From: Rhizodiscina lignyota
Lineage: Eukaryota > Ascomycota > Dothideomycetes > Aulographales > Rhizodiscinaceae
Assembly (NCBI GenBank): GCA_010015805.1
Contig: ML978128.1
Coordinates: 1,240,001-1,304,000 of the forward strand
Direction: 5' to 3'
DNA length: 64,000 nucleotides
Part shown: piece after piece, positions 32,601 through 44,546 of the stretch
Layout: every line of letters starts with the position of its first letter
Numbering within the stretch: position 1 is the first letter of the stretch
Position numbers and translations under genes: made by a program
The notes under the pieces: generated by a model
Databases searched by the model: none
The model's input: the letters and a program-made list of their open reading frames with translations, nothing else
Told to the model about the DNA's origin: nothing

Positions 32601-34395
32601 CATCTATCAGCAGCAGAGGTCTCGAAAGAAATGACTCAAACAGGACGGAAACTTTCAATGCCTTCGATCGCGCTTCTAATGCCTCGCCTGCTTCTGGTTC
32701 TGCCGCTATTCCTGGGGCGTTCCCCGATCCATCCCCGGCACAGCGAAGCACAACTGTGGACAGCAAATCGGATTTCGATGCTGCATTTGCCAACTACCCC
32801 AGCACGAAGCAACCACAGGAGAGACAACACACTGGATCATCGCTCAATGGCTCAGTAGCATCAGGGCCTCCATTGAGATTCCACCAAGAATTTCCTCCAA
32901 TTGAGGATGTTGGTCAGGATGATGATAGCGATACAAGCGAAGATCAAGGGTTTGCCGACAATTTCGGATCGCCGGGGCGTAAGAAGGAGGCTGACGCTCC
33001 TCCCGCAGAACCCACAGAACCCTCCGAGTCTAAGTCAAATGATGACACGGACGATCTGTACACGCCGCGGCCAACAATGCAACACCTCGGCTCAAGTGCC
33101 TTGTCTGATCTTCCAGGTCCAAATGCGCAGAAGTCGCCGCCTTCGTACGGCGAGACACTTGCCCTGGAACACAGCCATGGATCGGGGTCGAATTCGTTCC
33201 CTCCAGAATTTGGAGGTCTGCTCCCGAGTCGCGAGGACCCTACAGTCAACACGAGTCCTCCTCCACCGCAAGAGGCGAGGGCGCAGTCACCGGAGGATCG
33301 CTTCGGGGGTCCAGTCGGTGGTGGAGGTGGTCAAGGTCATGCCCTGTTCGGTGGGGGCCCTTCTTCATCGGCCAAGGCATCTAGCCCTCCCCCAGCTCAG
33401 GAGAGCTCGGGCAGCACAGCTAGCGACGCATACCAGTCCGCAGTGTCCTATCCCAGTACACAGAACAAAAGCCCCTCAGGATCACAGCCACCGCAAATCT
33501 CCAAGACAGCCTTTGGTGACGACTTTGATACTGGATTCGATGATCTAGCAGAGGCAAAAGAGGATGAACAAGATGATGGTGACGAATTTATGCCTGCCAG
33601 TCAGCATCATGATGCTTTCGATGAGTTCAATCCTGTCTTCGACAGCCCAGCCGCAAGCAAGACCAACACGATGGCCAGCCTAGCTACTCCCACTGGGAAA
33701 GCTACTACGAGTCAACCTATGGACAATTCATTCGGTGACTTCGAACAAGATATTGAAAATGCTTTTGGCAGCAGCTCAACTTCTGCAGCCAAGTCCGGAG
33801 GTCAGGACACGGGTGCTGGCTCTACCAACTGGGACGATATCTTTGGCAGTGTGGACAAGCACCCCGCCGAATCCAAGCCAGATGTATCTGCCGCTAACAC
33901 TGGCTTCTCCTTCCCCGAGCCTCCTTCCAAGTCCAAGTCCAACTCCCAAGACGATGCTGCCACTTTAACACCTCTAGCAGCAGCGTCAGAGGCAGACAAG
34001 GGTCAGATGCCGCAACTTGGTCGTGCATTGAGCGCTGGAACTGAACACGACGATCCAATCCTTAAGCAGCTGACCGCCAAGGGATATCCACGCACGGAAG
34101 CCCTGAACACTCTTGAGAAGTACGACTATGATTACAACAAGGTATGTCGCGAGTCCTTACCTGCCTTAACCATTGTAAAGAGTCTGTGCTGATCATGTTC
34201 GCTACAGGCCCTCGATGAACTTTCCCAAGGAGATGTCACCCAATTGACGAACATGGGCTTCTCAAAATCCGATGCTGTTAAGGCGCTCCAGGCATACGAC
34301 TACGACCTCAACAAGGTAAGGCACTCCATTTACCCCCACAGAAGTCCCCCAGTACTAATACTCAATAGGCTGCAAACTACTTGACTTCAAAGTAA
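29694..34395 (+). CDS. EDE1: EDE1, endocytic adaptor with three EH domains, coiled coil and UBA domain
   Basis: Exons 29694-29721, 29780-29934, 29999-30122, 30186-30383, 30435-34141, 34208-34315 and 34369-34395; 1448 aa, in phase. Ede1/Eps15 arrives early at clathrin sites and recruits cargo adaptors through EH domains that bind NPF motifs. EH1 is about residues 15-100, EH2 140-220 (AADYAGLFERSGAHNGIMSG..IWNLSDTEQRGALSVTEFIIAMHL) and EH3 293-373 (DWDVTPQEKQQYDGLF..WDLSDILSEGKLNRDEFAVAMYL). Residues ~520-710 form a long coiled coil (ISKKLTKETTELANM.. to SDLSKAAEERAR). A large disordered Pro/Ser/Gly-rich region follows, containing NPF (STNPFFRR) and FDEFNPVF-like words. The C-terminal UBA (NMGFSKSDAVKALQAYDYDLNKAANYLTSK) binds ubiquitin. 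A second copy of the terminal exon lies just downstream and could be used instead (see findings). Confidence 0.93.
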
Positions 34396-34422
34396 TTAAT
34401 ACCTTTTCTTATTTCTGAGTAG

Positions 34423-34449
34423 CTTGCTGACTATTTGACTCCGAAGTAA
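34423..34449 (+). other. EDE1: Duplicate terminal exon of EDE1 (possible alternative last exon)
   Basis: The 27-nt segment CTTGCTGACTATTTGACTCC.. is preceded by an acceptor (TTTCTGAGTAG). If spliced to the exon ending at 34315 it would encode LADYLTPK and a TAA stop, in place of AANYLTSK from the upstream copy. The two copies are 54 bp apart. Whether transcripts use it is not known from sequence. Confidence 0.55.
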
Positions 34450-35497
34450 TATTTCCGCAATTCGCTGAGTGGCATCATTGAATTTCGATACACAAAATTG
34501 AGCTGGTGGTAATACGTGCAGAGGTACGGGAAGGATACATAACAAACGTTCGGTAATCGGATCTGAGAGCGTTTGAGCGGATACCTCACATAGCGAGCAT
34601 GTGGGTCGGTCATTTGAAGCGGCTGGCACCTGTGGTTTTCTTTCCATTCGATCCTTCGCCTGTATAGCTTGGACTTTGAATAATGTAACACCAATGCTTT
34701 TCCAAACTGTGATCAATTTACTTTCAATGGTTGTAATTATATTCGCTTGTTCTAACTTTAGTGGAGCTATTGCGGTCAGACTTTTCGTCTCACCAGATCG
34801 TTTTCCCAGCTGTTGAATCCGATCTCAGTACGGGCGCTTAACCCTTGCAATATTCGTAATGTCGAGATACAACCTCACAGAGGTCGTTCAGATCTGGCTT
34901 GAGAAACTAGTTATAGAACTTAGATCTTCACACGAGTGTGTACAGGTGCCTCGGTGATGGCTCGAGAGTTTTCGAGCCTCCATTAACCTAGCAACTTGCA
35001 CAATTGTATCCTCATAGTTATAAACGTCGAGATTTCAGCTACGGATATCGGCAGAGCACTAGCTGGCTCGACAGTATAACATGATCCGGTAATACCGAGC
35101 AACCCGTTCATGCCAAGCTTTTCCGAAGTTTAAAGGGCTTGGGACGCGGCTTATCTTGATAGACTCTCCTTTCTGCTCCACCCGTCCATCGTCAATTCGA
35201 CTCGAGCTTTCAAGGTCTTTCTTGAGTCTGGTCTCGCAAATTGTCAATATTTCGTTGAATTCAAAGTGGCTGCGTCTACGCGTGCCCTTTCTGCTACACT
35301 ACATCCAAATGATTCAATAACACGTGCTAAAAGGTCTTCTGTGAGACGAATCTCTGTGAAGAGGCGGCAGAAGTCGGCAGAGGCACCTGACTGACGTTTG
35401 GAGAAATTGGCGTCAGGCCATAGTCCTATCTTATCCATCAGTCATTCGAAATTTTCTCACCGGTCAAACTTGGTGGCGATCCATAGTACATTACGAC
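34450..35497. other. Intergenic between EDE1 and the Na+/H+ antiporter
   Basis: The 1.05-kb stretch is A/T-richer than the coding neighbours and shows short ORFs only. It probably includes the EDE1 3' UTR and the antiporter promoter. Nothing further is seen. Confidence 0.45.
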
Positions 35498-37459
35498 ATG
35501 CCTACTCTAAGTGTCGTCAACTTTAACATCGTCTGCGCCACACTTGGAGGATTCATTGCTCTCTTTGGACTCGTATCATTTCTGTGCAAGGAGAAATTCT
35601 ATCTCTCGGAAGCCTGTGTGTACATCAAAGTCGTTTTCGCGGAGAGTGCTGATTTTTGAAACAGTGATATCAACCATTGCTGGAGTCATTTTCTCGCCAT
35701 CGGCAGCGAACCTTATCAGGCCGCTCGAATATGCTCTCGGAAATCAAGAAACACTTGGTACCATCACGCTTTACTTCACCCGACTGGTACTCGGAGTGCA
35801 ACTTGTCATTGCAGGAATCCAGTTACCGAGCAAGTATCTGAAGAAGGAATGGAAGGCCTTGGCCTTGCTTCTCGGTCCTGGAATGGCCTTTATGTGGATC
35901 GCGACGAGTCTTCTTGTCTGGGCTTTCGTCCCGAACCTTAAGTTCGTGTATGCCCTTGCCATTGGTGCATGCGTTACACCTACCGATCCGGTGCTCTCAA
36001 ATTCAATTGTCAAGGGCAAATTTGCCGACAAGAACATCCCCAAAGACTTGCAGCGAATCGTGATTGCGGAGTCTGGGGCAAATGATGGTCTCGGCTACCC
36101 GTTCCTCTTTCTCCCATTGTACCTCATCAAGTTCACCCTGGAGCATGGCGCAGGCTCTCATGGCAATGGAGGTACAGCCGTTGCAATGTGGTTCTACGAA
36201 ACTTGGGTGTATCAGATTATTTTAGGGGTGGTATACGGTGCCACAGTTGGATGGGTCGCAAAAGAGCTCCTGCATTGGGCCGAGGATAGGAAATATGTGG
36301 ACCGAGAAAGCTTTTTGGTGTTCGCCATAGCGCTTGCTGTGAGTGGTCCTCGATGGAGTCAAGCATCTTCCATCAAGCTAACTTAGTTCCACTAGCTCTT
36401 TATCACTGGAACAGTCGGGATGATTGGGAGCGACGATGTACTTGCCTGCTTCATTGCTGGCAATACATTTACTTGGGAGTAAGTTGTGCTGCGACGAAAT
36501 CGCAACAGCGCTAATCAAAGCAGTGACTGGTTCCGAATTGAGACACAGGACGACTCCCTGCAACCAACCGTTGACATGCTGTTGAACGTCTCGGTTTTTA
36601 TCTGGTTCGGTGCAGTCTGTCCATGGAATATGTTTGCCCACAATAACGTCATCCCGGTCTACAGACTAATCTTCCTGGGCATTCTTGTGCTGCTTCTTCG
36701 GCGACCCCCGATAGTGTTCGCCATGCACACTAAAATCCGCCAAATTGAACAATGGCAACAAGCACTATTTGTCGGCTTCTTCGGACCGATTGGTGTGAGC
36801 GCGATCTTCTATCTTTACCTTACGCTCGATTTTCTGCGGACTCAGATAGTCGTTGATGGAAAAGAACGAGACGACGCTGAGAGACTGGGCGAGATTATGT
36901 ATATCGTCATCTGGTTCATTGTGATTTGCAGTATTGTAAGTGTACTTCTTTGAAGGGTTTGACCACTAGCTGACATTGGAAGATTGTGCATGGACTCAGT
37001 GTTCCTCTTGGAAAGTTTGGATGGTATCTCCCCAGAACCATTTCAGCGGCACTGAGCGATACGAGGGACAACGATCCTGCTCCATTCCATATTCGTGAAA
37101 GCGAACGCACATCACAGGAGGGTACTTCCGGAGTAGAATCTCTGGTAGACAATCACCAGATTCAAGCACCGCGACCACTCTATCGCATCGGTCGTTCTGT
37201 GGTTCGTGGACGCAACTCAAGAGGCACATCAGCGGCAGCGACGCCACATACCGTATCCCCACGCGCAGGTACTCCTACCAAAGACATTGAAAGCGGCTCT
37301 CCGGGAGAGTTTAACTCGGCGACTTCGTTACCTCCTGCATCTGGTGTGCTTGAGTCGAGGACTATCCGCTTTCGCGATGAGAGGCCTCATGGAACGGCGA
37401 ATTTTGAACGCGAGACAGAGGCTGGACAGGAGAGAGATATTGAAATTTCGAACACGTGA
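35498..37459 (+). CDS. NHA1: Plasma-membrane Na+/H+ (K+/H+) antiporter, NHA1/sod2 family
   Basis: Exons 35498-35615, 35665-36338, 36396-36478, 36524-36935 and 36983-37459; 587 aa. This CPA-type antiporter exports alkali cations in exchange for H+. About 12 hydrophobic helices are visible, beginning with VNFNIVCATLGGFIALFGLVSFL. The transport core holds two aspartate-containing motifs typical of the family: VTPTDPVLSNSIVKGKFAD and ESGANDGLGYPFLFLPLY. The FITGTVGMIGSDDVLACFIAGNTFTWDDWFR segment follows and is also conserved. The cytoplasmic tail after GKFGWYLPRT is hydrophilic and fairly short (~150 aa), unlike the very long tail of S. cerevisiae Nha1, and closer to S. pombe sod2-type length. 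Intron 2 (57 nt) lies inside the helical core. The substrate range (Na+, K+, Li+) cannot be read from sequence. Confidence 0.92.
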
Positions 37460-37910
37460 AAGATGGAAAGGGGGAAGAAAGGAACATATAATTGTTGAGA
37501 TTTGTGGTGTCTTTTTCCCATTTTAAAAGACATTCATATTCTGCTGGCGTTGCGGAACAATCTCCACTTTAATGATATGATATTAATAACGGCTCCGGAG
37601 GATGCGCTAGGGGGCCGAGCCTTTAAGGATCCTTAGTAGTTTCTTGGGCCCTGCATTCGTAAGAAAAACACATGCCTTAATCAGCTACGTGCGCCTATCA
37701 CAAGCGCGGCCAAGAACGTGCGGCAAGCCACAAAAGGCCCTTTTTAACATTTCGAAGGCGCTTTTAGGCTGACAAGACTGCCCCAAGAAATACATTGTCG
37801 TGTTTGACTTTGCCATTTTGCGCGTGGACAATTTGATTTTGCCGAACATATCAGGTTGACTCGTCCCTTCTTTCTAAAAACATGTTCCGCTGAAGCATCG
37901 TCGTCAGGAG
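37460..37910. other. Intergenic, antiporter 3' flank and next promoter
   Basis: The 450-bp gap between two tandem plus-strand genes is rather A/T-rich with no supported feature. Confidence 0.45.
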
Positions 37911-40083
37911 ATGGAGGATCCACTAAGAGAAACCCCAGCTTCAGGGACTGTTACCCCCGCTCACCATTACCCTCATATCGGCCATCATTCGGGGAGGCGC
38001 CTGAGACAGTTCTTCACGCCGGATGGACGCAGAGTTCACGTCGCTACATCACCAGATGAGTTTGAACATCATAAGAGGAGACTGTCGTCCATCGTGGAAG
38101 AGAAAGACCAGTTCGACATTGTGCTTCACGGCAGTCAGGAACACGTGGAAGCTCTCCGAGAAACACATGCACACCATGAGCGTTCGCGAGAACAACTTCG
38201 CGCGAAACACGGCGACTTGATTGACGAGTTTGAGCGCATCCATAGAGACCTAGATGCGCTTTCTAACGAGCTGCATAACATCTCGGATCACGCAGTTCAG
38301 CTTGATGCTAACTTTAGCAAATATGGATACTCTGCCCATCTCCGTAAGCGACGGCTGGTCTCTGTGACGTTATAGACTCTAACGGGAATTATCTAGGTAC
38401 TCGGGATAGCCCGAATGCCTCGTCTGCGAACTCGCTAATGGAGCCGGCTGATGATTCGTCAAGCCAGCGCGACTGGGACGCTGAAAGGCGCCAGGGCCAG
38501 ACCATGCAGTTCTTCAGGAAGCCAATCCTTCGGCAGTATTTCCACAAGGGCCTTCTTTGGAGAGCACAAGAAACGTACGAAGTCGCTAGCTACGAGCTCT
38601 TCGTAGATCTCTTCTACGTCGGTATCATTGCGATCTCTGGAGACGGAGCTGCCGAAGAAGCCACCGGACAAGCTTTGCTCAGATTTGCAGTTACTTTTGT
38701 TATGAGTTGGAAGTTCTGGAGCGACATCTCGACCGCCATTGCGTGGTTCGATGCGGACGATATTCTGCGGAGGCTCTCGGTGCTCTTCATCCTGACGTGC
38801 CTACTCGGCTTGACAATTAACATGGCGGCATCTTGGGACACGACATGGACTCCACTTGTCGCTTTCTATATTGCGGGACGATGGTTTGGTTCATTGTATT
38901 ACCTCTGGATGGCATACTTGGTCCCGATGGCCCGGTCCTCGATGATCGGAATTGCGATGTGTAACTTTCTCCCTGGCTTCCTCTGGGTAGGCTCCATCTA
39001 TGTTGACGAGCCCAACCGGGAGGCTCTAATATGGCTTGGCCTGACAGTCGACATGTTTGGGATAATGACGCTAATGATGATATTTCGCGGTTGGTCCTTC
39101 ATGCCACTGTGGTTCCGTGACTGGTCCAAAAAACACGTCGAGTTCTACCCTGGAGCGAACATTGAACACAAGATTGAGAGGACGGGCGCGTTTGTCACTC
39201 TCGTTTTTGGCTACTCGGTCGTTGCGCTGCTCTACCAAAGCAGCGCAAAGGTTGGAATCAACGCCTTCTTCGGAAAGGCAGTTCTTGGACTTGTACAAGC
39301 TTTCGCTTTCAACTGGCTATACTTCGAGGTTGACTCGTTCAATTTGCACACCCATGCTATTAGACGTCACGTCTTTTCCGGTAAGCCATGGTTCAAAGCG
39401 GACTTCTCGAGTACCACTAACATGATCAAAAGCGATGATATGGGGAAGCTCCCATCTACCTTTCACAATGGCTTTCGTGCTTGCTGGTGCGGCTCTCTCA
39501 AAGCTTGTGCTGGCACACGATAATCCAAATGCGGACCCGCATGACCTCTTTGGGTCATATGAGGAACGCTCTTTGCCGGAAATCAGTAACGGCCTTCGCT
39601 GGTATTACTGTGCCGGTCTTGCGATTGCCTTAGCGTGCATGAGTAAGCCTCATTTCACTTCAGTGTGTAAGAGTGATGATGCTTTAAACTAACTCTGTTC
39701 GTCTCGTAGGCTTCATATCTTTAGCCCACATCTATAAGGAGATTCCGAATCAGCGGCTATCAAAACCATGGCGAACTGTGGTTCGGCTCGCCATTGCTGT
39801 TGTCATTCTCCTTCTACCGCTAACTCACCGCCTCAATTCCTTGGAACTTATTGCGATTACGACGTCTCTTGTTGTATTCGCTCTTGTGGTAGAGCTCGTG
39901 GGCGCAAGCTGTGTCCATGATCCATTCTGGATGGAGACAAAGAGGCATTGTACTTATGCTGCTCGATGTCATATCAGCAAAAAAGAGCTGGCGGCAAGGA
40001 CCAAGGGCGGCAAGCTCATAGATGTCGAAGAGCTGGCAAGGGACGGAAAGGGAGAGAAAGGCGGATATCAGGAAATCTTATAG
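37911..40083 (+). CDS. LtrA-like multi-spanning membrane protein
   Basis: Exons 37911-38343, 38397-39380, 39433-39642 and 39710-40083; 666 aa. The N-terminal ~190 residues are soluble, with a heptad-like segment (DQFDIVLHGSQEHVEALRETHAHHERSREQL..). A conserved LtrA (low temperature requirement A) region starts at YEVASYELFVDLFYVGIIAISGDGAA, followed by several membrane helices (FAVTFVMSWKFWSDISTAIAW, LFILTCLLGLTINMAA, LVAFYIAGRWFGSLYYLWMAYLVPMA, LGLVQAFAFNWLYFEV). After the short exon 3 (MAFVLAGAALSKLVLAH) two more helices end in a Lys/Glu-rich tail (KGGKLIDVEELARDG). Homologous proteins are widespread in ascomycetes; the bacterial founder was named for a cold-sensitive phenotype and transport function is not proven. 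All three introns are 52-67 nt. Confidence 0.85.
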
Positions 40084-40663
40084 TCAATGTGAATCCTATA
40101 AATGGATATAGACTGGCTTTGCACGATAGCAAACTTACCTCGTACGTACCGCGTGTGCTGCATTATCTTACTATTAATGCGTCCAGCTCTGGTAATGATA
40201 CCTGCCATGTGCACCTTTCATGTCTACGTATCGGGTGCTTAGAAAAGATCTATTTGATGCTGAGGTGAATTCGCACTATCCAATATTTCCTTTTAGACGG
40301 ATCACATGAAACGCGGTTGCGTATCGTTACTTGCGGTTCTGCTTTTCCGTCGCCTCCTCTTCTCACAAGTGGTGTCACCACCGATCAAATTCGGCGAACT
40401 GCCGCCGGAGGTGTACCCTTGCTCCGCTTCCCGTATCCTTAGCACTGCATATACTGACAAGACATGGGTTGCCCGTTGTTAGACTGCGGGGAAGGCGTAG
40501 TGCTTCATGGGTGTCTTGAATTTCCGTGGGATGAAGGATAGCGACGTCGTGATGTAGATCACTGGGTATAGTGTATAAGAACAACGTTTCACCAATTCGG
40601 CGGTGAATTTGAGACACTCTGTTACAATCCATCTCGTACGAAACTTGATAATTATTCATCACC
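40084..40663. other. Intergenic, promoter region of the P450 gene
   Basis: The stretch shows only short ORFs on both strands. No regulatory site that I can name is present. Confidence 0.4.
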
Positions 40664-42441
40664 ATGACAGTATCCCTAGGTACTGTCGGCGAAGCAGGGT
40701 TTGCACATGTTACCGTTCGGAACTGTATGCTGACCTTCGTTGGAATTATTGTATACAAGATCCTTAGTCAAATAATCTACTATCGCTTCTTCCATCCACT
40801 CGCCAAATTCCCGGGTCCTTTCTGGGCGAGTGTGACGCGGCTGTGGATTGCATACCACAACATAAAGGAGGATGAGGTCTATCTCGAGCTTGAAATGCAT
40901 AAGAAGCTTGGTAAGAGTTTCCCATGAAAGGTATGCCTTACGAATCCCGGCATTCTTGACCGTTCCAAAGGACCTGTCCTCCGCATTACTCCAACCCTCT
41001 TGCTAGTTAGCGATGCGACGCAACTACCCAACATCTACAATCGCCAAGCGAACAAGACTCCGCATTACGTGACAGGCTCGTTCGGAGAGACTGAGAGCCT
41101 CTTCAATATGCGCGAACATCGAATTCATGCCCACTTCCGGAAAATCGCTGCAGGACCGTATGCGTTCTCAAATATCAAGAAGATGGAGCCTCTGGTAGAT
41201 GAGAACATGAGAAAGTGGATAGAAAAGATGGATACAATATTTGCACAGAGTGGAAAGGAATTCGAATTTGCGGACTGGGCGGTGTAAGCTCCTCTCAGAA
41301 TGGAACCAGATTTCGCGTCTTAACGGCTCGCAGATATATGGCATACGATATAGTCTCAGAAATCGGCTTTGGAGCTCCTTTTGGATTCATTGATTCCGGA
41401 TCTGATGTCGGGGGCCTGATCCAAGGATTCCATGATGGTTTGCTCCCATTTGGGCTCATGGCACGTTTATGGCCTGCGACAGAATTCATCAAGAAAACTC
41501 CTTTTGGCAAGGCATTCGTAGCTTCCCCAGACCAGGACACTGGCATCGGTGCATTGATGCGATATCGAGACAAACTCATTGCACAACGACAGAAGGATTT
41601 GGAAGCTGGACTTTTGGGCAGAGTTGATCTGTTGCAGACGTGAGTGTACCAGCCTCGCTGTTATAATAGAGGATATCGATATATCTGACACGGAATTCAA
41701 GCTTCCTCGACGCTCGAGATGACAAGGGAGAGCCGCTGGATATGGATTACATCAGAGCGGAAATCCTCCTGATCCTGCTTGCTGGCGCTGACACTACCGG
41801 CACCGCGTTCCAGGGGATGATGTTCCACGTCTTGACATCCGAAGGTGTATATGAGAAGCTGATGAAGGAGATCGATGACGCAACTCGCAGTGGCCATCTT
41901 AGTGCCATGCCTCAATATGATGAGGTCTTGAAGTGCTGCCCATACTACGTCGCCTGCGTGAAGGAAACTATGCGACTGAATCCCAGCGCTCCAAATATAT
42001 TCCCCAGATTGGTCAGTAAAGGTGGGATACAGCTCGAAGGGAAGTTCGTGCCGGAAGGCACAGAAATAACCTGCAATCCGTTCTTGGTTCACCGTGATGA
42101 GAATATATACGGTCCTGATGCTGGAGATTTCAGACCAGAGCGCTGGCTCGAAGATGAGGAGAAGGCAAAACTGTACGAGAAGTACAATTTCACGTTCGGA
42201 TATGGAGCAAGAGTCTGTCTGGGAAAAGACATCGCACTAATGGAATTGTACAAAGGCCCTCTACAGGTGAGTTGAAACCCTCCAATACGATATAGGTTCA
42301 CTGACGATGGCTGAGTTCTTTCGGACATTCCGGCCCCAATTCGTGGATCTTGAAAGGCCGGGTCGATATGTAATCAGAGGTGGTGTGTCATTCTGGAAGG
42401 ACATGTACATGAAGATTGAGAGACGAGCGTCTGTAGTTTAA
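40664..42441 (+). CDS. Cytochrome P450 monooxygenase
   Basis: Exons 40664-40910, 40971-41283, 41334-41639, 41702-42266 and 42316-42441; 518 aa. An N-terminal helix ([23 protein letters not shown]) anchors it in the ER. The proline hinge [12 protein letters not shown] follows. The I-helix oxygen motif is [12 protein letters not shown], the K-helix ExxR is [13 protein letters not shown], and the haem-thiolate loop is [20 protein letters not shown], so all catalytic elements are present. The end is [16 protein letters not shown]. Fungal P450s of this type hydroxylate small or lipophilic molecules, but the CYP family number and substrate cannot be told from sequence alone. The surrounding genes do not form an obvious secondary-metabolite cluster (no PKS, NRPS or regulator within view). 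Splices at 41283/41334 and 41639/41702 use phase-2 junctions. Confidence 0.92.
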
Positions 42442-42578
42442 AGGTTTCGAAGTTACAATTGCGTCGCCTTGACGTAGCAATCTTGATCTTGGAAGTTATT
42501 GAGAGATCCAGTCGTGCCTGTTGTACCCGTGGCGGCTTGTGGCACCTGTGTCGCAAAAGCGGCAAATATGTTACTCTC

Positions 42579-43173
42579 TCAACCAGTTGATGGTGTAGTA
42601 GACGCATCCGACTCTGTTCTTTCGGGCTTGTCCGACTCTATCTCCGTATGGACTTCCTCTTGATCTCCTGAATCACCCTCGAGACGCACTTTCTTCTCTT
42701 CATCTAGCTTTCGGTATTTTCGCCTCGACTTCTTTGCCTTGCTAGCCTTCTTCTTGGCCGCCGCTTGTCTCTTGAGGGCTGTCCTGCTCTGATCGCCTTT
42801 CTCTATCTCTTCTAGCCTCTCACCAAGGATTCTGCGCGCGATTTTGCGGTTTTGACTGCGAGAGCGTGTCTCCTGGCATTTTACGACAAGACCGGACGGA
42901 AGATGCTTCAACTGGACTGCGGAGTTCGTTTTGTTCTGCCTGGCTGTTAGGATAGCCTTAAGTATGAGTGAACTTTTGGTTGCTTACGATTTTCTGACCT
43001 CCCGGGCCAGTCCCCTTTAGAAAATTCTCTTCGATATCCTCATCCTGCACTTGGATTCGAGGTGGAAGAGGCTTTGCGGCAGGTCGATGTGTCTGTGTAA
43101 GCCATCTCGAAGAGAAGAATATTTGATTTGTTCGTCTCCAATTCTGTAATGGAAGTGCTATCCTGCGTAGCAT
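42579..43173 (-). CDS. Mitochondrial class I release-factor-like protein (GGQ domain; ICT1/MTRFR type)
   Basis: Exons 43173-42988 and 42935-42579 (minus strand); 180 aa. The protein starts MLRRIALPLQNWRRTNQIFFSSRWL, an amphipathic matrix signal. The peptidyl-tRNA hydrolase signature is [56 protein letters not shown], with the catalytic GGQ loop intact. The Lys/Glu-rich C-terminal tail (AAAKKKASKAKKSRRKYRKLDEEKKV) is the usual ribosome/rRNA-interacting extension. It lacks the codon-recognition domains of RF1, so it is a rescue-type factor, similar to human C12orf65/MTRFR or ICT1. The 52-nt intron splits the GGQ domain. The gene converges with the P450 gene with ~140 bp between stops. Confidence 0.9.
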
Positions 43174-43411
43174 ATCAAATAATGCAATACCATTCTGAGG
43201 AGAGGCGACTCAAATGAGGATTGTGAGTTTTGCGGATGGATTGACCGCGTTGCGGAGCTTGATATCCGAAAACTCCCTACTGCTAAGTCTCTCTAGTAGT
43301 GCTACCCTGGCGGGTTATCCGGAAAGTTCAGGAGAACGCTTTACGCGTCCGCTACACGCATCTTCTTTCGAAATCCCGAACCACTCTCTACAGCCTGCTC
43401 TGCAACTCACA

Positions 43412-43850
43412 ATGGCGGAAATACTCAGCAATGCGTACTTTGGCATATACGTTGGAGCAATCGCTATCCTTGTTGGGGCCCTTCTACTGTACCCTTCGAC
43501 CATCATGCGTTGGGTGGACCGCAAACGATATCAGTACGAAGTCAGTTTTGCATTGTATATGCTAACATCGACGGAGAAGTTCATATTCAGTAAGCTTTCC
43601 TTCTTCCATCGAATCGCAGAGACAGGCCACACACTGAGACCTCTGCTCAACCTTGGGGACGTCAGCTAATTGCACCGTCTTCGTAGACTCCTTCATCTTC
43701 CTGTTCGCTGCAATGATCATCATTGCTACATCTCTATACCTTCCGGAACACCTCTCTATCGTTGTCAGGCGCGCATTCTACTATCTCGCTGGTGACGATG
43801 GAAGTGTTAGCCAGCCTCCTCTCGAGAGCGCAATCGCGAATGGCAGATAG
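43412..43850 (+). CDS. Small two-helix membrane protein of unknown function
   Basis: Exons 43412-43589 and 43687-43850; 113 aa. Two hydrophobic helices are visible: YFGIYVGAIAILVGALLLYPSTI near the start and NSFIFLFAAMIIIATSLYLPEHL in exon 2. They enclose a short basic loop (MRWVDRKRYQYE) and a segment LTSTEKFIF that is split by the intron. I do not recognise the family, although it looks like a conserved fungal small membrane protein. The 98-nt intron places AAC across the junction. The ATG at 43412 was preferred over an upstream in-frame ATG at 43214 whose extension is low-complexity and not helix-like. Targeting (ER or mitochondria) is undecided. Confidence 0.65.
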
Positions 43851-44546
43851 TGGAAGCACAATCATTCCGTTACGACCTGGATATGGAGTTGCGGCCGCAT
43901 AGGGTTCAATGGATGGCGATCATAACAATGGCGGGTTCAGTCTCCACTGAATGTCATGCTACTTCAAGGTCATAGCGGGCAGTTGAGCGTCCAGTTCGAT
44001 GGCCATAACTCCACATGACTGAAAGAGTATGTGGGGAGAATATCTCCCGTCTAGTTCGTCCGAGGTGCTGCATCAACTCAAATGTGACATGTCACATTCT
44101 TCACAATGCAGCATGGGGCAAGGGGAAGGCGGAATCTCTATTTCCGATTCGTGGACTGGGTCCGGATAGTCATCAGCTCCTGCACTTGGGCTTAGCTGCA
44201 ATTACGAAACGCAACGTTGCCCTATGTCGTTCGAAAGTTCTCGAGCTGATCGCTTATCAACACATGCTGTGAGAGGGTTGGGTTGTGTTCGATGCTGCCT
44301 TCCAATTGATTGCCGCGTCATTTGTATTTATTATAGGTCATGAAAGGCCCCAGCCGTGTGCATAGTGACATCAACATGTATCCTCCCAGAAATGCTGCAA
44401 AGAAACCTGCTGTCGCTCTGCGACTTTGTTCGAGAAATTCACGCCGCTAAAACCGTCAGAGCTCCCTATGACACACGATGCCTTCGAAATCTCAGGATTC
44501 TCCAAGACCTTGCAGAGAGCTATTGCCTAGACGGCATAGATCAGTC
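43851..44546. other. Intergenic, 3' flanks of two genes
   Basis: The stretch lies downstream of both neighbouring genes (one plus, one minus). Short ORFs only; no RNA gene or repeat seen. Confidence 0.4.
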
